From NCBI GenBank assembly GCA_009617715.1, contig VTFK01000135.1:523200-587199 (forward strand): a stretch of DNA of 64,000 nucleotides, written 5' to 3'. The DNA is from Plectrocnemia conspersa (taxonomy: Eukaryota; Arthropoda; Insecta; Trichoptera; Polycentropodidae). Positions within the stretch are counted from its first letter, which is position 1. Each line of letters starts with the position of its first letter. This document shows, piece after piece, positions 1 through 13,218 of the stretch. Position numbers and translations under genes: made by a program. Below the pieces are notes generated by a model. The model was not told the DNA's origin, made no database searches, and saw only the letters and a program-made list of their open reading frames with translations.

Positions 1-1039
1 AGTTAATACCATATGTAAAAAAACAATTTTTCTTGCTCTTGTTTAATACCAAACATAACAACTAACTTTGTGACTTACTAGTTGATGTACAGTTAAATTT
101 TAAACTGTTTATTGATATAAATAATCATATTAGGATAAATTCTTACATAGCTACTTAATCACAAATAGCAACTACAATATTTAAAGCTCAATATTTTTTA
201 GATGGTAATCATATTTTTTTGCTGAACTATAAAGTTAAATCTTTTTATTTATACATATAAAAAAAATATATCATAACAAATTATTGAAGGTTAAAAAAAA
301 TGCAATTGTAGGCAAAACTCATGTGTAAAGTTTTTACTTAGAATGTTGATATAAAATGGCTGACAACATATACTGTCACAATCACTATCTATAGATTAAA
401 ATAGTTTATTTTAACATTAAAATATCTACACTTTTCTGCTGTATCATATTCTTATTTATTGTCTTTCTCCTAATCAAAATTTGTTATATAGAAAATAACA
501 TAGGAATAACTTAATGATTTAATATTATATGGCTATGTAACAATAAAACATTTTGTTAAAAATATATAAAATATTTAAGATAGCATATAAAAATCTATTT
601 ATGATTACAAACGTATTCCTGGTTCGTTATTCTAAAAAATAAAATAAATAATATGTTGTAAATTGATTAAAGTTAGTAATCTATCACAAGTATTTGGTTT
701 AATATAAGCAGGCAACAATAAATCTTTATTGATTAATGATGTAACGGTTTGGGTTTATTGATTAATGATGTAACGTTAACTAAATAAGAACAAACAAAGA
801 TGTGTAGATGACATCATCATCATTATTATTTGTATTTAATGATGTTATACCTGTGTAGTTTAAGCATATCAATTATTCACTCTTCTTATGTATTAAACAT
901 TTAATTTCTGTATTTTGTATTATTATAATAATTTAATATAAGAGTATCCCCAATTATATTTAGCATCTCTGCTAATAAATTGTCTGAAAATAGTAAATTA
1001 TTATTTTAATGCGCAAATGACACGGTTATTAAATATCTT
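1..1039. other. AT-rich gene-free DNA
   Basis: No open frame of note and no recognisable element. One short direct duplication is visible: the string TTTATTGATTAATGATGTAA occurs twice about 29 bp apart near 725-775. Confidence 0.6.
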
Positions 1040-1500
1040 GATTATGGGTTTTGTTGGTGGCGTTTCGTATCAATACATATATGGTTGGTATTGGCAGTAA
1101 AAAAAATATTTTAAATAAATTTCGACAAAATCGATTTTCCTTTACGTCCCTGTATCTACTCCCTGTTCCAATCGCGAAAGCTCTCTCACCCTTAGCGAAA
1201 GCTCGAAATGAGTTTTATTGCGTCGACTTTGAGTGACAGTTGTATGCTCGCCGCGTTTGAAGATCCCGAATATAGCAGAATTTCGTTTTTCAAGGACGAA
1301 TAACCGAAATTGCGTTTAATAATGTGTGCTATAGAAAAAAAAAACAATTTTTCACAACTGGCGTAAAATGTTTCAAGGCAAATTATTAGGAAAATACCTT
1401 TCTGCGAATACAGAGTTATTGTATTTTGCGATCGTATCGTTGTATAAATATGAGAGACGCGCACAACCCTTATTAATAAGCAAACATCTTCCATCTTCTG
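1040..1500. other. GC-richer unique island, possible regulatory DNA
   Basis: This stretch is clearly less AT-rich than its surroundings. It carries two near-repeats, CGCGAAAGCTC and AGCGAAAGCTCG, around 1,173-1,207. Short frames on both strands (61 and 100 residues) overlap each other and resemble nothing recognised, so no coding call is made. A non-coding regulatory block or an unrecognised exon are both possible. Confidence 0.3.
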
Positions 1501-3689
1501 ACTTGAATTAATCTATTTAAAGGACTGTATTAAAGAGCGCATTTGAATATCTTCATCCGTTTTGTAATTTATAATTATTTACGTAGCAGCTTAAACATTG
1601 TATATAATACATAAATATGTATAGAAACAGTCGAGGAGTTTCTTAAAAAATATGCTAATAAAAATTTGTCCCATAAAATAAAATATTCTTTTGACATAAG
1701 TTTGATAAATGCGGTTGATCTTTTAAAAAAGTTTTGCCAAAATTTGTCGAAGGAGAGTCTCCATTATTTAACGCTCCCCAGCGACAGTTTTAAACACTAC
1801 CTTAAAGCTCTGATGGCTTTCCTCGGTAATAAAGAGATAAGTTATTCCCCTCGATCTCGCAGAGGCAAAATTTAAACGTCCATAATAATATTTTCATTGT
1901 TTGAAATAAAATTTTCTTAAAACATATCGAGTCGATTCAGTGTAATTCCAAAGCCCTCCAGCATGTCAAAACGTTATCGCGCACCGCTCTCTCGCCGATT
2001 CCTTTGAGAGCTTCTCAAAGCTAAGGTATAAAGTAGAAGTCCGCCGTTGAATATCTGCGGATACTTTGGCTGAAAGCAGAAAAAACAATGAGATTGTAAA
2101 AATAGTCTTTAAATTCCGCAAAGAGAACCGAGTCGGGGCTAACAATTCGAAATTTAACAAAGAAAACGGATCGGGATCTGCGAAAGCTTTTCTGTTCCAC
2201 ACACAGTCAGGACATGAATATAAGTGAGTCCAATATTTGCACAAAGTTTGCGGCGAATAAATAAAAATTTATACGTAAAAGTCTTACAGCTAGGAAAAAG
2301 CTTGCTAAGGGAAATCTGAGAGCTTAGCAAAAATTTTAATAAATATATTAAGTTCTAATAAATTTTTAACGTAAAATACTGATTTTCTAATATGCATTAT
2401 TTTTAACTTCCATTAACACACTTCTGTATAATTCTGTCATTTAGATCTGATCTGATCTGATTGAAAGCAATTAGCAAACTTATTTTGAAGGTAAATAAAA
2501 ATATGATATTAATTAATTTAATTTATTCCAGATCGTATTATAGTTAATTATTATTGCAATGGTAATTGTTCTGCCTTATAATATTTTATATATGTATTTT
2601 ATTCTAACAGTTAAACATTATAAAACATGTTTTTGCTTACAATATGAAAAACTATTTACTGTATCGTTGAAAAAAACTATAGGTATAATATATATTCAAT
2701 AAAAGTTTCATATTTTAATATCACACATAATTCCATTAATGAAATATTTATTTTACCCTACATATCAAAAAAATGGTTAAATTTTATAAATCCTTATATT
2801 AAATTATGAGGTGTGAAGTTATTATTGTTAGATGCCAAAAAATTATGGTGTGTTTTATTTTTTTTGCGATTGACTACTAATATTATAGTTTTTACATATA
2901 ACAAAAATATTGTATAAAAAAACATAAAAACATTAAACTAGCGAAAATTAAGTCTTAAAAAAAAAAAATTATAATATTACAAATTTAGGTAGTATTTTAT
3001 TTATTATACATCGACGTCTATTTTAAATTATTTTATTATTTCTACATAAATACATGTAGCAAAAAAAATTAAAAAAAAAAGCAATACTTCATATTATTAC
3101 TTCTGACTATTTAGTCTAAATTTTTATTAAACTAATATACATTAATATAAATTATGGTAGTATTTTATTTTTTATACATTGACTATATATTTGATATTAT
3201 TTTTTAATTTATAAATATATTTATAGATCTATATTAAATACTTTCTAAAAATTGATTAAAATCATAAGTAAATAAATATACATTTATGAATATTAAATTC
3301 ATAAATTTTAATAAAAAAAAATGTTTTTTTATTTATTTTTAATAAAATTTAAGTCTTTTTTAATTTTTTTCTAATAAAAAAATTGTAAAGTATGCTTTTT
3401 TAGTATTTAATATTAATTTTTCAAAATAAAAATTATATAAAGCTACAACAGCAAAAATCAATGTAACTAAAAATAAATTCTTATTTATATAAAAAATGCT
3501 AAATTATTTAAATATATTGTCTTATTTTTATTTTTATAAAGTATGCGTTACTTAAATTTATATTTATAAACTCTTTTAAAAAGATTTAATATTTTCATTA
3601 ATATATAAGAATGTTTTATAAAAAGTTATCGATTTTTACTCAATCCGAAACGAACTGTGATGTTCATAGTAAAAAAACTTAACAATAAT
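1501..3689. other. AT-rich gene-free DNA
   Basis: From about 1,930 to 2,250 there is a modestly GC-richer island with no recognised product. From about 2,380 to 3,640 the sequence is extremely AT-rich, with long A and T runs and no coding signal. No RNA gene or element ends were found. Confidence 0.55.
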
Positions 3690-4000
3690 AACTATATCAT
3701 TAATATATATTATAAATAACCATTACTGCTCTAATTTTGTACACTGTGAGATATTAATTTCTCTTTGGAATAATCATAATTTATTTTAACTTTTTGCATT
3801 ATTTTTTTAAGTAATTATCTTGAAACTCTTTCACTTATAACGATATTCTCAAATTTCTATTGTTTCGAAAGCTCTGTCGAAATCCAAGAAAACTGCTCTA
3901 ATGATTTTGTTCGTATTTTTAAATGCATGCATTATGGTGGTGACAAAAAATGTGACTTTTTTTTAAAAGGTACTACTGAAATACATTGCAGCGCTTATTA
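3690..4000 (-). pseudogene. decayed CR1/L2-like non-LTR retrotransposon RT fragment
   Basis: Reading the minus strand, positions near 3,925-3,870 give AVFLDFDRAFETI, which is RT motif A, where the first catalytic aspartate sits. Upstream (3,990-3,970) is a trace of the SALQ stretch that precedes motif A in this family. Downstream, after frame changes, come QKVKINYDYSKEKLISHS and then a degraded GVPQGS-like position near 3,720. The same order of motifs appears, better preserved, in the pseudogene at 10,880-13,480, so both copies belong to the same or a closely related family. Stops and frameshifts make it non-functional. No element ends or target duplication were identified, so the limits are approximate. 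Confidence 0.65.
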
Positions 4001-5040
4001 TTCAGGGTTTCTTTGTTGTATATTTACATTACTTAATAAATCATTTAGAGCTAACATTTACGCACTCGCCAAATTAAATTGGTCATTTAAAACTTGTAAA
4101 AAACTGATGGTGCTATTACAATAACTCACCTAGCGTTCACTATATTTCCAAAATAATTAATCTGACCGCTAATTTAATCCATGGTTAAATTCAATTACGC
4201 TAAAGTCGAGCAAATTGTTTTTGACGCACATCAGGGGGACAGCTTTCCGGTTGATCGATTTTGCAAACAAACGATAGGTCTATCTCAGGCTTTGCGGACT
4301 TTGGTTCAGAGATAGGCCTACATTTTCTTAGGCGAAAAGTAAGTTTACAACACGTGACGAGTGTTATTTAGACCCTTTTTTTACTTTAACAAGAACGGAA
4401 CCGAAAAGACGAAGTGAGGGAGGATATTCGGAATTTGAACGCGGTTCGAGCTTTCGCCCTCGCTTTTCGGGCAACATTTGTCAAGCAGGTGAGCAAAATG
4501 CCTCCACGGCTATGAGACGTATTAAATTTCCAACCGTGAATTTCTCTCTCTCTCTCTCTCTACCTTGCCAACTTTACGTGTATAAAAGTCCTGAGAGCCA
4601 ACGTGTGGAAACACTGTTGACTCGTGTCCTGATGAAATATTCATATCCTGAAAGCCGATTTTACATTCTGGCCCCGTCCTTTCTGACATTTGGCATATCA
4701 TATGTCTCAAGACTATAAATTATCTGTCGAAAATCGCATGTGCGTGTGTGTTGTATGCTGACTCTGAATTCTGTGGTGCAAAACGGTAATGGTTTATCGA
4801 TATTTTTCATAATAAATTATATTACGTCATACGTACGATATGTGTATAGTAAAACAATTTTAGTGAAAAATTGCATAATAATAACGTTATATAATTTTGT
4901 AGTTTGATTTGGTTATTTTGCTGTATTATTATATTTTTATATTAAAATGTATTCTATGATAAATTTAAATTAGCAAGACTGATAATGAGCGTCGATTTGC
5001 ATACGGCTAGAACAATAGTAGTACTCTTGAGGGGGTGGAA
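4001..5040. other. gene-free DNA with GC-richer island
   Basis: Unique-looking sequence from about 4,190 to 4,790 is less AT-rich than the surroundings and holds overlapping short frames on both strands that resemble nothing recognised. It could be regulatory. The remainder is AT-rich with no signal. Confidence 0.35.
4541..4561. repeat. (CT)n microsatellite
   Basis: About ten consecutive CT dinucleotides. It accounts for the Arg/Glu and Ser/Leu alternations in the short frames that cross it. Confidence 0.9.
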
Positions 5041-5520
5041 CTGAGCCAGAAATTTATCTCGATCCTCTCGAAGATAAATCTAGACCTTTCGGAAGCAAAT
5101 GCCGTGTTCTATATCTTGACTGTTTCGGACTCTGGGGGTCGTCGTGAATTTCTCGTCCCTCAATTCCTTAACTATTGTTAAGACCGACCCTTGCGTGCGT
5201 CCGCCAGGACTAAGATAATTTCCCCGCGAGGCTTCTGAAAATAAGAAGAAACGAGAAAACGACATGTCTGACCGATTGCTAAATTGCGGCGTGCGTGTCG
5301 CCTCGGGTCTATTGGGCCCATTGTCCGGCCGTGTTGACAAATTGAACTTTACTTTGGGTAGAAAATGCGGTAATTTTTCCTCATACTGGCCAGTGCTGCC
5401 AAACGATCGAATTTTTCTTTTTGGCTGTTTTTCGGAGACTAATGCCACGCGATTACGTCGGTCAAAATGGGCCGAGTTCAAAAGGATTGTATACAATAAA
5501 CAAACGATAGATGTGTAAAG
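5041..5520. other. GC-richer island with a hairpin, possible regulatory DNA or exon
   Basis: This is one of the most GC-rich blocks in the window. A hairpin is present at 5,052-5,079: ATTTATCT pairs with AGATAAAT, extended by CGA/TCG across one bulged base. A 138-residue minus frame (5,080-5,496) and an 84-residue plus frame overlap here. The minus frame is rich in Arg, Ser and Pro and matches no family known to the annotator. Neither frame shows domains or convincing splice signals. Conserved non-coding DNA is as likely as an exon. Confidence 0.3.
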
Positions 5521-7087
5521 TTTTGTATTTATATATATTAGTTTACCAAACTCTTTTGCAATGTAGTTTTTTTTTGCAAATATAAAATTTAACTGAATAA
5601 TATAATTATTCGCTTACTATATAATCATTGGAACGCTTCTAAAGTTAACCAAATATATATTTGTTTTTTTATTATTTTAATTCATAACTGTTATTATTTG
5701 AACATATACTATATCGATAAAAAATGCTACTTATTACTTGTTAGTACGGCTATATTGTTTTAAATGGTCAGTCAATTGACCGTTTTATTATGTTTTGAAA
5801 ATATTTATAAAACAAAAATAATGGCAACTCATTTATAATTAATTTTAAAGTCGTGTATTCGTCAATTAAGTTATGTACAAAATAAATTTCAGTCTACTAT
5901 TGTTTATAACATTATTGTCAAATTATTATTAAAATAATATATATATATATATTAATAATAAATTTTATAACATAAATCCACTTTTACTTCTTACTAGCTT
6001 AATTCACCCATAACTCATCAGTAACGTCGCTATCTTACACCTTGTATTTTTACTTATTCGTGTTATTTATTAAAACTAAATCTGAATATATTATTGATGC
6101 CTTAATAGTCTCACAAAAAAAATATAGGAAGTATAAAACTATTTTCTAAGCAAATAAAAAGCTAGTTACGGTATTTAATATAAAAACGATTTGTGAATAA
6201 TTAATGTTAAAACTCCATTTAATTTTGATCTTTTAATGTTCACAATTCATTTTAACGAATTTATATCTATCGAGGGCAAAGTAACAAAACTAAAATTTTG
6301 TCGGTTGCTTCTTATCGAAAGTTTTAACGCCGTTTCTCAACTTGCAATCGACGAGGTTTTCTTCTTCAATTTTTTTAAAGCAATTCCATAAACTCTCGCT
6401 AAACGATTCAATATGGCAAATTGTCGGTTTGTTCGCTGCCTCGTATCCTGGCAAATCGCGGAAATCTTTCGCTCGATTCGAACGTGGTTGTCGATGAAGT
6501 TTCGAATCTAATAAAGCGGCCTGAGAACTTTCTCTTGAGCTTTCGCTTGAGCCATGAGACTGTGTGATATTGCGCAAGTTTAAAACTCGACGCCAATTTC
6601 CCGCACGGCAGATGCGTCTCTGACATGAGAATGGATTTTTTTTACGAAACTCTACTAATGTCTTGTGCTATAAAAGGTTTTTGCTGACGAGTTTTTGCCT
6701 AGTTTCTAACTAATGAGCGCAAAAATAACTCAGTTTGGTCTAACTATCGAAAAAACAGGGAAAACCCCCTGAGACCTGCTCTATATCCGGCACTCTGTTT
6801 AATATGGCTCTTTGTTTGTGCGTTAAAATATTTATGTATTATATATGACACATTTTATTTTAACTAGAACTTGACACATATTATTATTATGGTGCTGACA
6901 CATGTCACCCAAAGGTAGGTACTCTTTAATACGAGAGATATTCGGAAAGTAAGGATATATAATCCAGAATATGCTAGGCATTTTAATCCGTATTATTTTC
7001 ATCATAAGCCTAGTTCCATATATATTTATAATTACCCGTTATATATAAAATAATTTATATATGTAAATATTTTTATGTACACTTTAA
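5521..7087. other. gene-free DNA with island at about 6,290-6,830
   Basis: AT-rich except for a GC-richer stretch at about 6,290-6,830, where two overlapping minus frames (95 and 72 residues) run in different phases without recognisable domains. A short (TA)n run lies at about 5,937-5,952. No RNA gene or element termini seen. Confidence 0.4.
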
Positions 7088-8875
7088 TGCCCGTACTACA
7101 CTATCTGAAAGTTGACCAAGGTTTGCCAAGATTTGCCCGCTCTAAAATCTCTCGGAAGTTGTCCGAGGTTACCGAGAACGGGAGGTAAAGTGGGGCTAAT
7201 TCAGTCGACTTGGCTAGCTTTGAGCGCTTCCGAACGTTGTCGGCAAACGGACCGAAGTCAAAGGAACCGAAGTCGGAGCTGCTCTTTCGAGCGCGAGCCG
7301 TGAGATACTTCCCCTTTCGACGACAGTGAAAGAGATAATGATATTTTTTTTTTTAATTTTTGTTTATTACATAATTAAATAATACATTTTTATAAACATA
7401 AATATTTACATTTCATTGGTTGCTGGTTAATTACCATTATTACAATCTACGATTGATTAGCTAAATTAAGAGGAATTACAAAAATAAGAATAATAAAAGA
7501 ACATAAAATACGTTAAGTTTAGGTCAAAGTACATAAACACCTTTAACAAAAAAAAAAAAAAAAAAAATTATAAATTATAAATATATATTTTTAATATAAA
7601 ACTCGTGGACCTGGAGCTGTTAAATTAATAGATAAAATTTATGCGTCAGAGCAAGATGTGCTTTGGCATTTTGTGTTTATATTTAAATTTGAGTTTGTTT
7701 TTGTCGTAATCACCGATTCTTGAGATTAACGGGTTAGTATGATTTCGCGGTATTTTTTTTATAATAATTATTAGTATGGTGGTGAACATGTTCTTTAATA
7801 GTTGGAATTAAATATTTATTATGAAGTTTTTTTTGAGGTTAGTATAAAAAGGTGTATTATAAATTATTTTTATAGCTTTATTTTGAACAACTTGTAGCTT
7901 AGAAAAGTTAGTATTACACGTATTACTCCACACTGGGCAGGCGTAAGTCATTGCCGGTCTGATTAATTGCTTATATAATAAAATTTTATTTTTAGTATTT
8001 AGCGCACTTTTTCAATTAAAAATTGGTTTTAACGCCGCAATGGCTGCGAGCCCTTTAGATTTAAGTTCGGTTATATGTTTATTAAATTTAAGCTTGGAGT
8101 CCAGGTGAATTCCGAGGGAGATAATGATATGATTTTTCGCAAACTGAGATAGAACGAGTAATTTGGTTCAATTTCAGTATGCGCGTAGGCATCCTATGGT
8201 CAACACGCATGTCGAGCGCTGCGTCGTAATCACGTGGTCAAGTTATAATACCACATGCTTATCGGGGACTTCAACAGACTCTTACTGACATTTTTGAATA
8301 TTTTAGGGCATCAAAAGGGATTAAAAATATCTTTGATAGTATATTCTTCTAACAGATATCGTTATTATATTTTTTTTCATATAAAATTAAATATTTTAAA
8401 AATAATTAGTGGTACTTGATTTTGTTAAAAAAATCGTTTCGAATATCCTTATGTATTTTCCTAGATTTCACACCATAACGAATGTCACAACATAACGAAT
8501 TCTTATTTAGAATCGATGGTGACAAATTCTAGGATAGTCACACATGTTGTGTTTATATTCTGAAGTAGCATTTTTATGCCTTATGGTATTTTGCATAAGC
8601 AGACAAAGATTTTACGTAAATTGAATATTTACGACCGAAAAGTTTTTACTGATATTGTATTGGTGAGTGCCCACACAAACATAATAAAATGACAATTTAA
8701 AAATTGCGATTACTTGGTACATTTTTTGATCTCGCGCAAATATGCCAGCTGTACGTGACAGAAGCCGCCGTCCGGACGTCATTCACGGCCGCTGTCCGGA
8801 CGGCATATGAAATTTATGGCATCGCTTACTCAAAGTCGTAGGTCTCGGCCGACTTCAGAGAGTGTAGTGCAGTCA
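7088..8875. mobile_element. TAA-flanked DNA transposon, PIF/Harbinger-like, copy 1 (interrupted)
   Basis: This copy and the one at 38,196-39,224 align over their whole length. Each is flanked by direct TAA (7,085-7,087 and 8,876-8,878 here) and ends in imperfect inverted repeats carrying TACACT-TCTGAAAGT at the left and its complement ACTTCAGAGAGTGTA at the right. A 3-bp TWA target duplication is characteristic of PIF/Harbinger elements; that family call rests only on the duplication and repeats, because no transposase is encoded. A 5'-truncated Jockey-like retrotransposon (7,345-8,117) with its own 13-bp duplication interrupts it, so the element proper is about 1.0 kb. It is non-autonomous. 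Short frames inside (for example 7,112-7,303) are not conserved between the copies. Confidence 0.7.
7345..8117 (-). mobile_element. 5'-truncated Jockey-like non-LTR retrotransposon (3' part)
   Basis: The insertion is bounded by a perfect 13-bp target duplication, GAGATAATGATAT, at 7,332-7,344 and 8,118-8,130. The 3' end faces left: on the minus strand it finishes with AATAAAC followed by a poly-A tract, seen as the T-run at 7,345. The truncated 5' end at 8,117 lies in the RT thumb region. On the minus strand, 8,105-8,060 corresponds to the LDSKLKFNKHITEL stretch of the young copies at 35,075 and 52,821, followed by the segment equivalent to NKILVYRQLIRPVLTYACSVW. The A-run at 7,548-7,567 matches their internal 3'-UTR homopolymer. 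It is diverged from the young copies, so it is an older insertion. Confidence 0.85.
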
Positions 8876-10879
8876 TAACATTTTTTTGAACTTAAAATTA
8901 TCCGTTGATATTGCGTCGGACTTAACATATTATTTTTATAAGCTGTTTATATGTACCTACTACTTATATCAACCTAAATAAAGTTATACATAATATATAT
9001 TTATACAACAATATTAATATTTAAGTTATAATCAGTGCTTGATACTGTATACAAAAGTGCAAAGTTAATGGATTCTATTAACATTTTCATTAAAAAAGAA
9101 TTACAAAAATTAATCAAAATTAAAATACAAATTACATTCCTAATTAGTTAAGATTATTTTCCTATTAGCAAACATTTAAATTAGTCGAAATTTTTTATAT
9201 ATTTTTTTTGTAATATTATACTTGAAAACACATAAATATAGCGTGCAAACTATGAATAAGCCATTAAAGCCACATTTTGGTTCAACCACTAACGCTTTAT
9301 CGTAATATAATGCTTAAAGCGTTTTTTGGTGTATGCTTTAACAACAAAGCCACTTTTGTAGAGGAAAAATTACGTTCGCTAATAACTTGTTTTTTCTTAG
9401 CACGTGTTAGTTTCCAGACTGTTTTTTTTACATATAAAATAAATAAAATAAACCTTTTTCCATTTAAGGATTATTAAATTCTCCAACTCGTCTACTATCA
9501 GTTATGAGAAAACTTTATTTAGCGAAGAATTTTTAGATTAAAATTTTTCTTTCGCTCGGCATCACGGCGGCGTTTATCCTTTTACTTTTGTATGTTTGCA
9601 TTATTTTTTTTGTGGAGTGTTTTAAAAATAACTTCATTGTGTCAAGGTTAAATTTAGATGCACCAGAATATGATTTTCTGCCTTTGTATATTTTTTCTTC
9701 ATATATCTCTTTTATTACGTTTTTTTTCGCTCCTTTTATCCTCATTGTGTAATTGCATTAGTTCCGAGAATCGATCGTCGCTTTTAACCTTCACCGTTCC
9801 GCGTTTCGTGCCATTTTCTCATATTCAGGGGTAAAAACGTAAATACATGTCGTTCGACAATAATTTGCAATGACTATTAATAAGCGTTTGCGTCACGCAA
9901 AGTCAAAATCACTTTTATTGCTAACAAATCTAAAACGGGCTTCGGCGGTTTCGTTTTTGTTTTATGGTCTTCAAAGTATTAAAATTTCCTCCCAGGGTTG
10001 CGTGATTTACGAGCTCGTTAGGGGTTTTGGTGGGTTGCGTAATTAAAAACAAGCGTTTAATTTGTTGTTTAAACAAAAGTTATAATATTATTGTATAAAA
10101 AGGGCTGGAAATTAACGGTGCTGCTGAAAAACAATTTGAGCGATTTTAGTTAATCCTCAGTGTAAATATTTAGTAACAGTTAGTTTTTTACATTAATAAA
10201 CATAACAATTATAAAAAAAATAATGCTTTATATTGAACAAATACAGTTTATAACATACTTACAACTTTTTGGTCATAGCAAAATTATTAATTGCGTCACT
10301 ACTAAAGTCGTAATTATGTAACTAAATCAATCTTGGTTTGTGTAATGTCAATCAATAATCTTATTGCATAGAAGTCTTGAATGTGTTCATTTTTCTTCCA
10401 TTTGTAATAATTCTTTAATGTTATATGTTAAATCATGCAAAATTAAATGTTTACTCTAAACTAAAGCATGATAAATGACATGCAGCAAAATAAAAAAAAA
10501 TATTTTAATTATTTAAGGGTTGTTTTAACTATAGGCTAATAACTTTTGCAAAGGTTGAATGGACTAGCAGCTTATTTTTCATTCCACCTATTTTACGGTC
10601 AATATTTTTCTGTCTTTTATATAATAAAATGATAAGCAGCGATAAAAATATACATCAAGATGTTTATTATAAATTATTTAAGAAAAAGAGTAAAGTAGTA
10701 CAATTAGGATTTCTTTCACATTGTTGTCCTTTGTTAGTAAAATTCATAGCAATTTATAACAATCTTACATAAAAAATGTAAGTTCAAGAAAATTTCGCTT
10801 TGTATGAAAATTTTGGCAAAAGTATGCAGAAATAAAATCCATATAAATAAATTCTTCAATATTTCTTTAATATTTTACC
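8876..10879. other. gene-free DNA with island at about 9,540-10,060
   Basis: AT-rich except for a mildly GC-richer block at about 9,750-10,060 with no coding signal. Short frames at 9,277-9,477 and 9,533-9,745 resemble nothing recognised. Confidence 0.45.
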
Positions 10880-11688
10880 ATTCCAATCAATCAATTATAC
10901 TTCTACAACTAGTAAATCTATTTTTAATTAAAATTACTCTCACTGCCCTATTTTGTAATTTCTGTAATGTAATTTTATTTAATTTATTAAACACGTCAAA
11001 TATTGTTGCACAATAAGTATAATGGGGGTAATATAACACTATTGTATTTATTTTTTTGTGAATAATATACCTATTTTTCTACTAATTTTTTTTTAAATAT
11101 TATTACAATGTTCCTTAAAATTTAATTTTTTATTTACAATCTCTTCTAAATATATTATATTATCAAAAATGTATATATAACTTTTTTATATGATTATATA
11201 ACAAATTTTTATAACTATTAGGCATACATTAATTATTATTTTTATTTTATTTTAGTACATTATTTTTAAACCATATTTCTATTAAACTTAGTTCAATATT
11301 AAAATTATCTATAATTTATTGAATATAATATTATCGCCTTTGCAATATATTTATGTGTCGTGCGCAAAGAGAAGTATTATACATTTTTTTATTTTATTAA
11401 TTATATCATTGATATATAATATAAACAACAATGGTCCCAATTTAGACCCTGTGGTACACCGTGAGATTTTATTTTATATTTGGAATACGCGTAGTTTATT
11501 TAAATGCTTTTTTTTAAATAATTATTAAGCTCTTTTTATACTGTTATTATTTCATTTCTTCAACATTACTATTCTGTCTATTGTTTCGAAAACTCTCGTG
11601 AAATCAAAGAAAACCGCTTCAATGATTTTGTTTGTATCCTTGGCTAACAACCAATCATTTATAAGTACTTGTAATGCCGGTACGCGAC

Positions 11689-11779
11689 AATTGGGCGACG
11701 GACAAATGGGCGATTCCGGTCAATTGGGCGACGGTCAATTGGGCGATGGTTATTTGGGCGACGGTCATATGGGCGACAG
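11689..11779 (+). repeat. subterminal 15-bp repeat array, left end of MULE-type element
   Basis: About six tandem units of the form AATTGGGCGACGGTC, some degenerate. In one frame they read as QLGDGQLGDG only because the period is a multiple of three. Clustered subterminal motifs of this type are typical transposase-binding arrays, an inferred role here. Confidence 0.85.
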
Positions 11780-11883
11780 AAAAAAAATTGCCCTTTGCTT
11801 TATTGTAAAATTAATAAAAATATACATTAAAACGAAAAGTATATTAAATGCTAAAAACAATTTTATTTTCAAATTATTAACTC

Positions 11884-11961
11884 ATATTATAATTATATGC
11901 AATACCATGTAAATATTCTATGATATTATAATTATATGCAATACCATGTAAATATTCTATG
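11884..11961 (+). repeat. 39-bp tandem duplication
   Basis: Two identical, directly adjacent units beginning ATATTATAATTATATGCAAT. It lies inside the MULE-type element and looks recent, because the units are identical. Confidence 0.9.
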
Positions 11962-12302
11962 ATATTTTTTCTATTGTACCTCAAAACTTTTTTTTTTTTT
12001 GGTCTGTTCTTTTTTAATATAAAGATATCCATTCCAAACATATTTTCCTTGTCTTTTGATTAATATGCCTGAATTATCCATTTATGAAGAATATAAACTG
12101 TGGTAACTCAAATTAGTCGTTCTCAACAATGATCTATAAAACCAATTATCTATAAATAGCAATTAAATATAACCCACATGTGAATAAAAAAAATACTTAT
12201 TTTTTATTGTACTTAATTTTTTACCAAAACACAATGACACTGTGACAAAGTGTTTTAAAACCACGACAAAAATAATTTTCAAAGACGCAACGAAAGTTTT
12301 TT

Positions 12303-12855
12303 CGAACATTTTCAGTCAAAATTCAAAAGTATACTGAGCGCTAGTTATGGGTTTTTATATTTATATATAACTACCCTATCTAGTTTTAAATAGATAACTG
12401 TAAAATATGCGATTTACATTGAATTCGCAAAGCTTATTTCACACTAATTTCCAAGGCGCAAAACATAAAAAAAATTCGCGTTAAGGGCAAAACCCACGAT
12501 AAACATTTATCAGCGCTAGTTCTAGGTTAATATATTTATCTATAACTACCCTATCCAGGTAAAAATAGATAACGGTAAAAGATGCGATTTTTGGAAATTC
12601 AAAAAGATTGTTCTCACAGTAATTTATAAGTCTCAAAACATAAAAAAAATCGCGTAAAGGGCAAAATCCACGATAAACACTTACCAGCGTTAGTTATGTG
12701 TTATTATATTTATATTTAACTATTATCTAATTTAAAATAGATAAATGTAAAATATGCGATTTTTGGAAATTCAAAGGTTTGTTCTCAGAGTAGTTTCCAA
12801 GGCTCAAAACATAAAAAAAATTCAATGGTCCCACTATAAACATTTATCAGGTAGT
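12303..12855 (+). repeat. tandem repeat of about 174 bp, about three units
   Basis: Units begin near 12,481 (TTAAGGGCAAAACCCACG) and 12,655 (TAAAGGGCAAAATCCACG), with a partial unit before and the start of another at about 12,822. Each contains GATAAACATTTATCAGCG, AACTACCCTATC, ATAGATAAC and CAAAACATAAAAAAAATTCG in the same order. Units differ by scattered substitutions, so this is an older array than the 39-bp duplication. Confidence 0.8.
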
Positions 12856-13218
12856 ATACTTATAATAAAATTACCGACTTAAGCCGTGTGTTTTAAGTGT
12901 TTTATGATATCGGGTAACTCTCTAAAATTTGGAATAAAAAAAATCACTGTTTAAGTAATATTTTATGATTAAATAAGCACAAATGATTAAATATATACAT
13001 ACTATATCTTATGTAGGTATATTATATTTTTTTGGACCAAATAATGTTTTCATCTTTTAATTCTATTCTAAAAAATATTACATATATTTTCGTATGTACG
13101 TATATATATAATATACATATATATATATATTTTTTAATATGTATTAAATTATGTTAATTATTTAATTAATTATAAGATCATGATTTACATCACATTTATT
13201 TGTAATGCATTATTATTC

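Noticed and set aside
5080..5496. A 138-codon minus-strand frame as a gene
   Set aside because: No recognisable domain, and another long frame overlaps it on the opposite strand; GC-richer composition alone lengthens chance frames. Kept only as an island.
11598..11912. A 104-codon frame with a QLGDGQLGDG-type peptide repeat
   Set aside because: The repeat is the 15-bp subterminal array of the MULE-type element, whose period is a multiple of three; the frame crosses the element boundary into the opposite strand of an RT pseudogene.
12303..12855. CRISPR-like array
   Set aside because: The repeats are contiguous 174-bp tandem units without short repeats and unique spacers, in a eukaryotic transposon.
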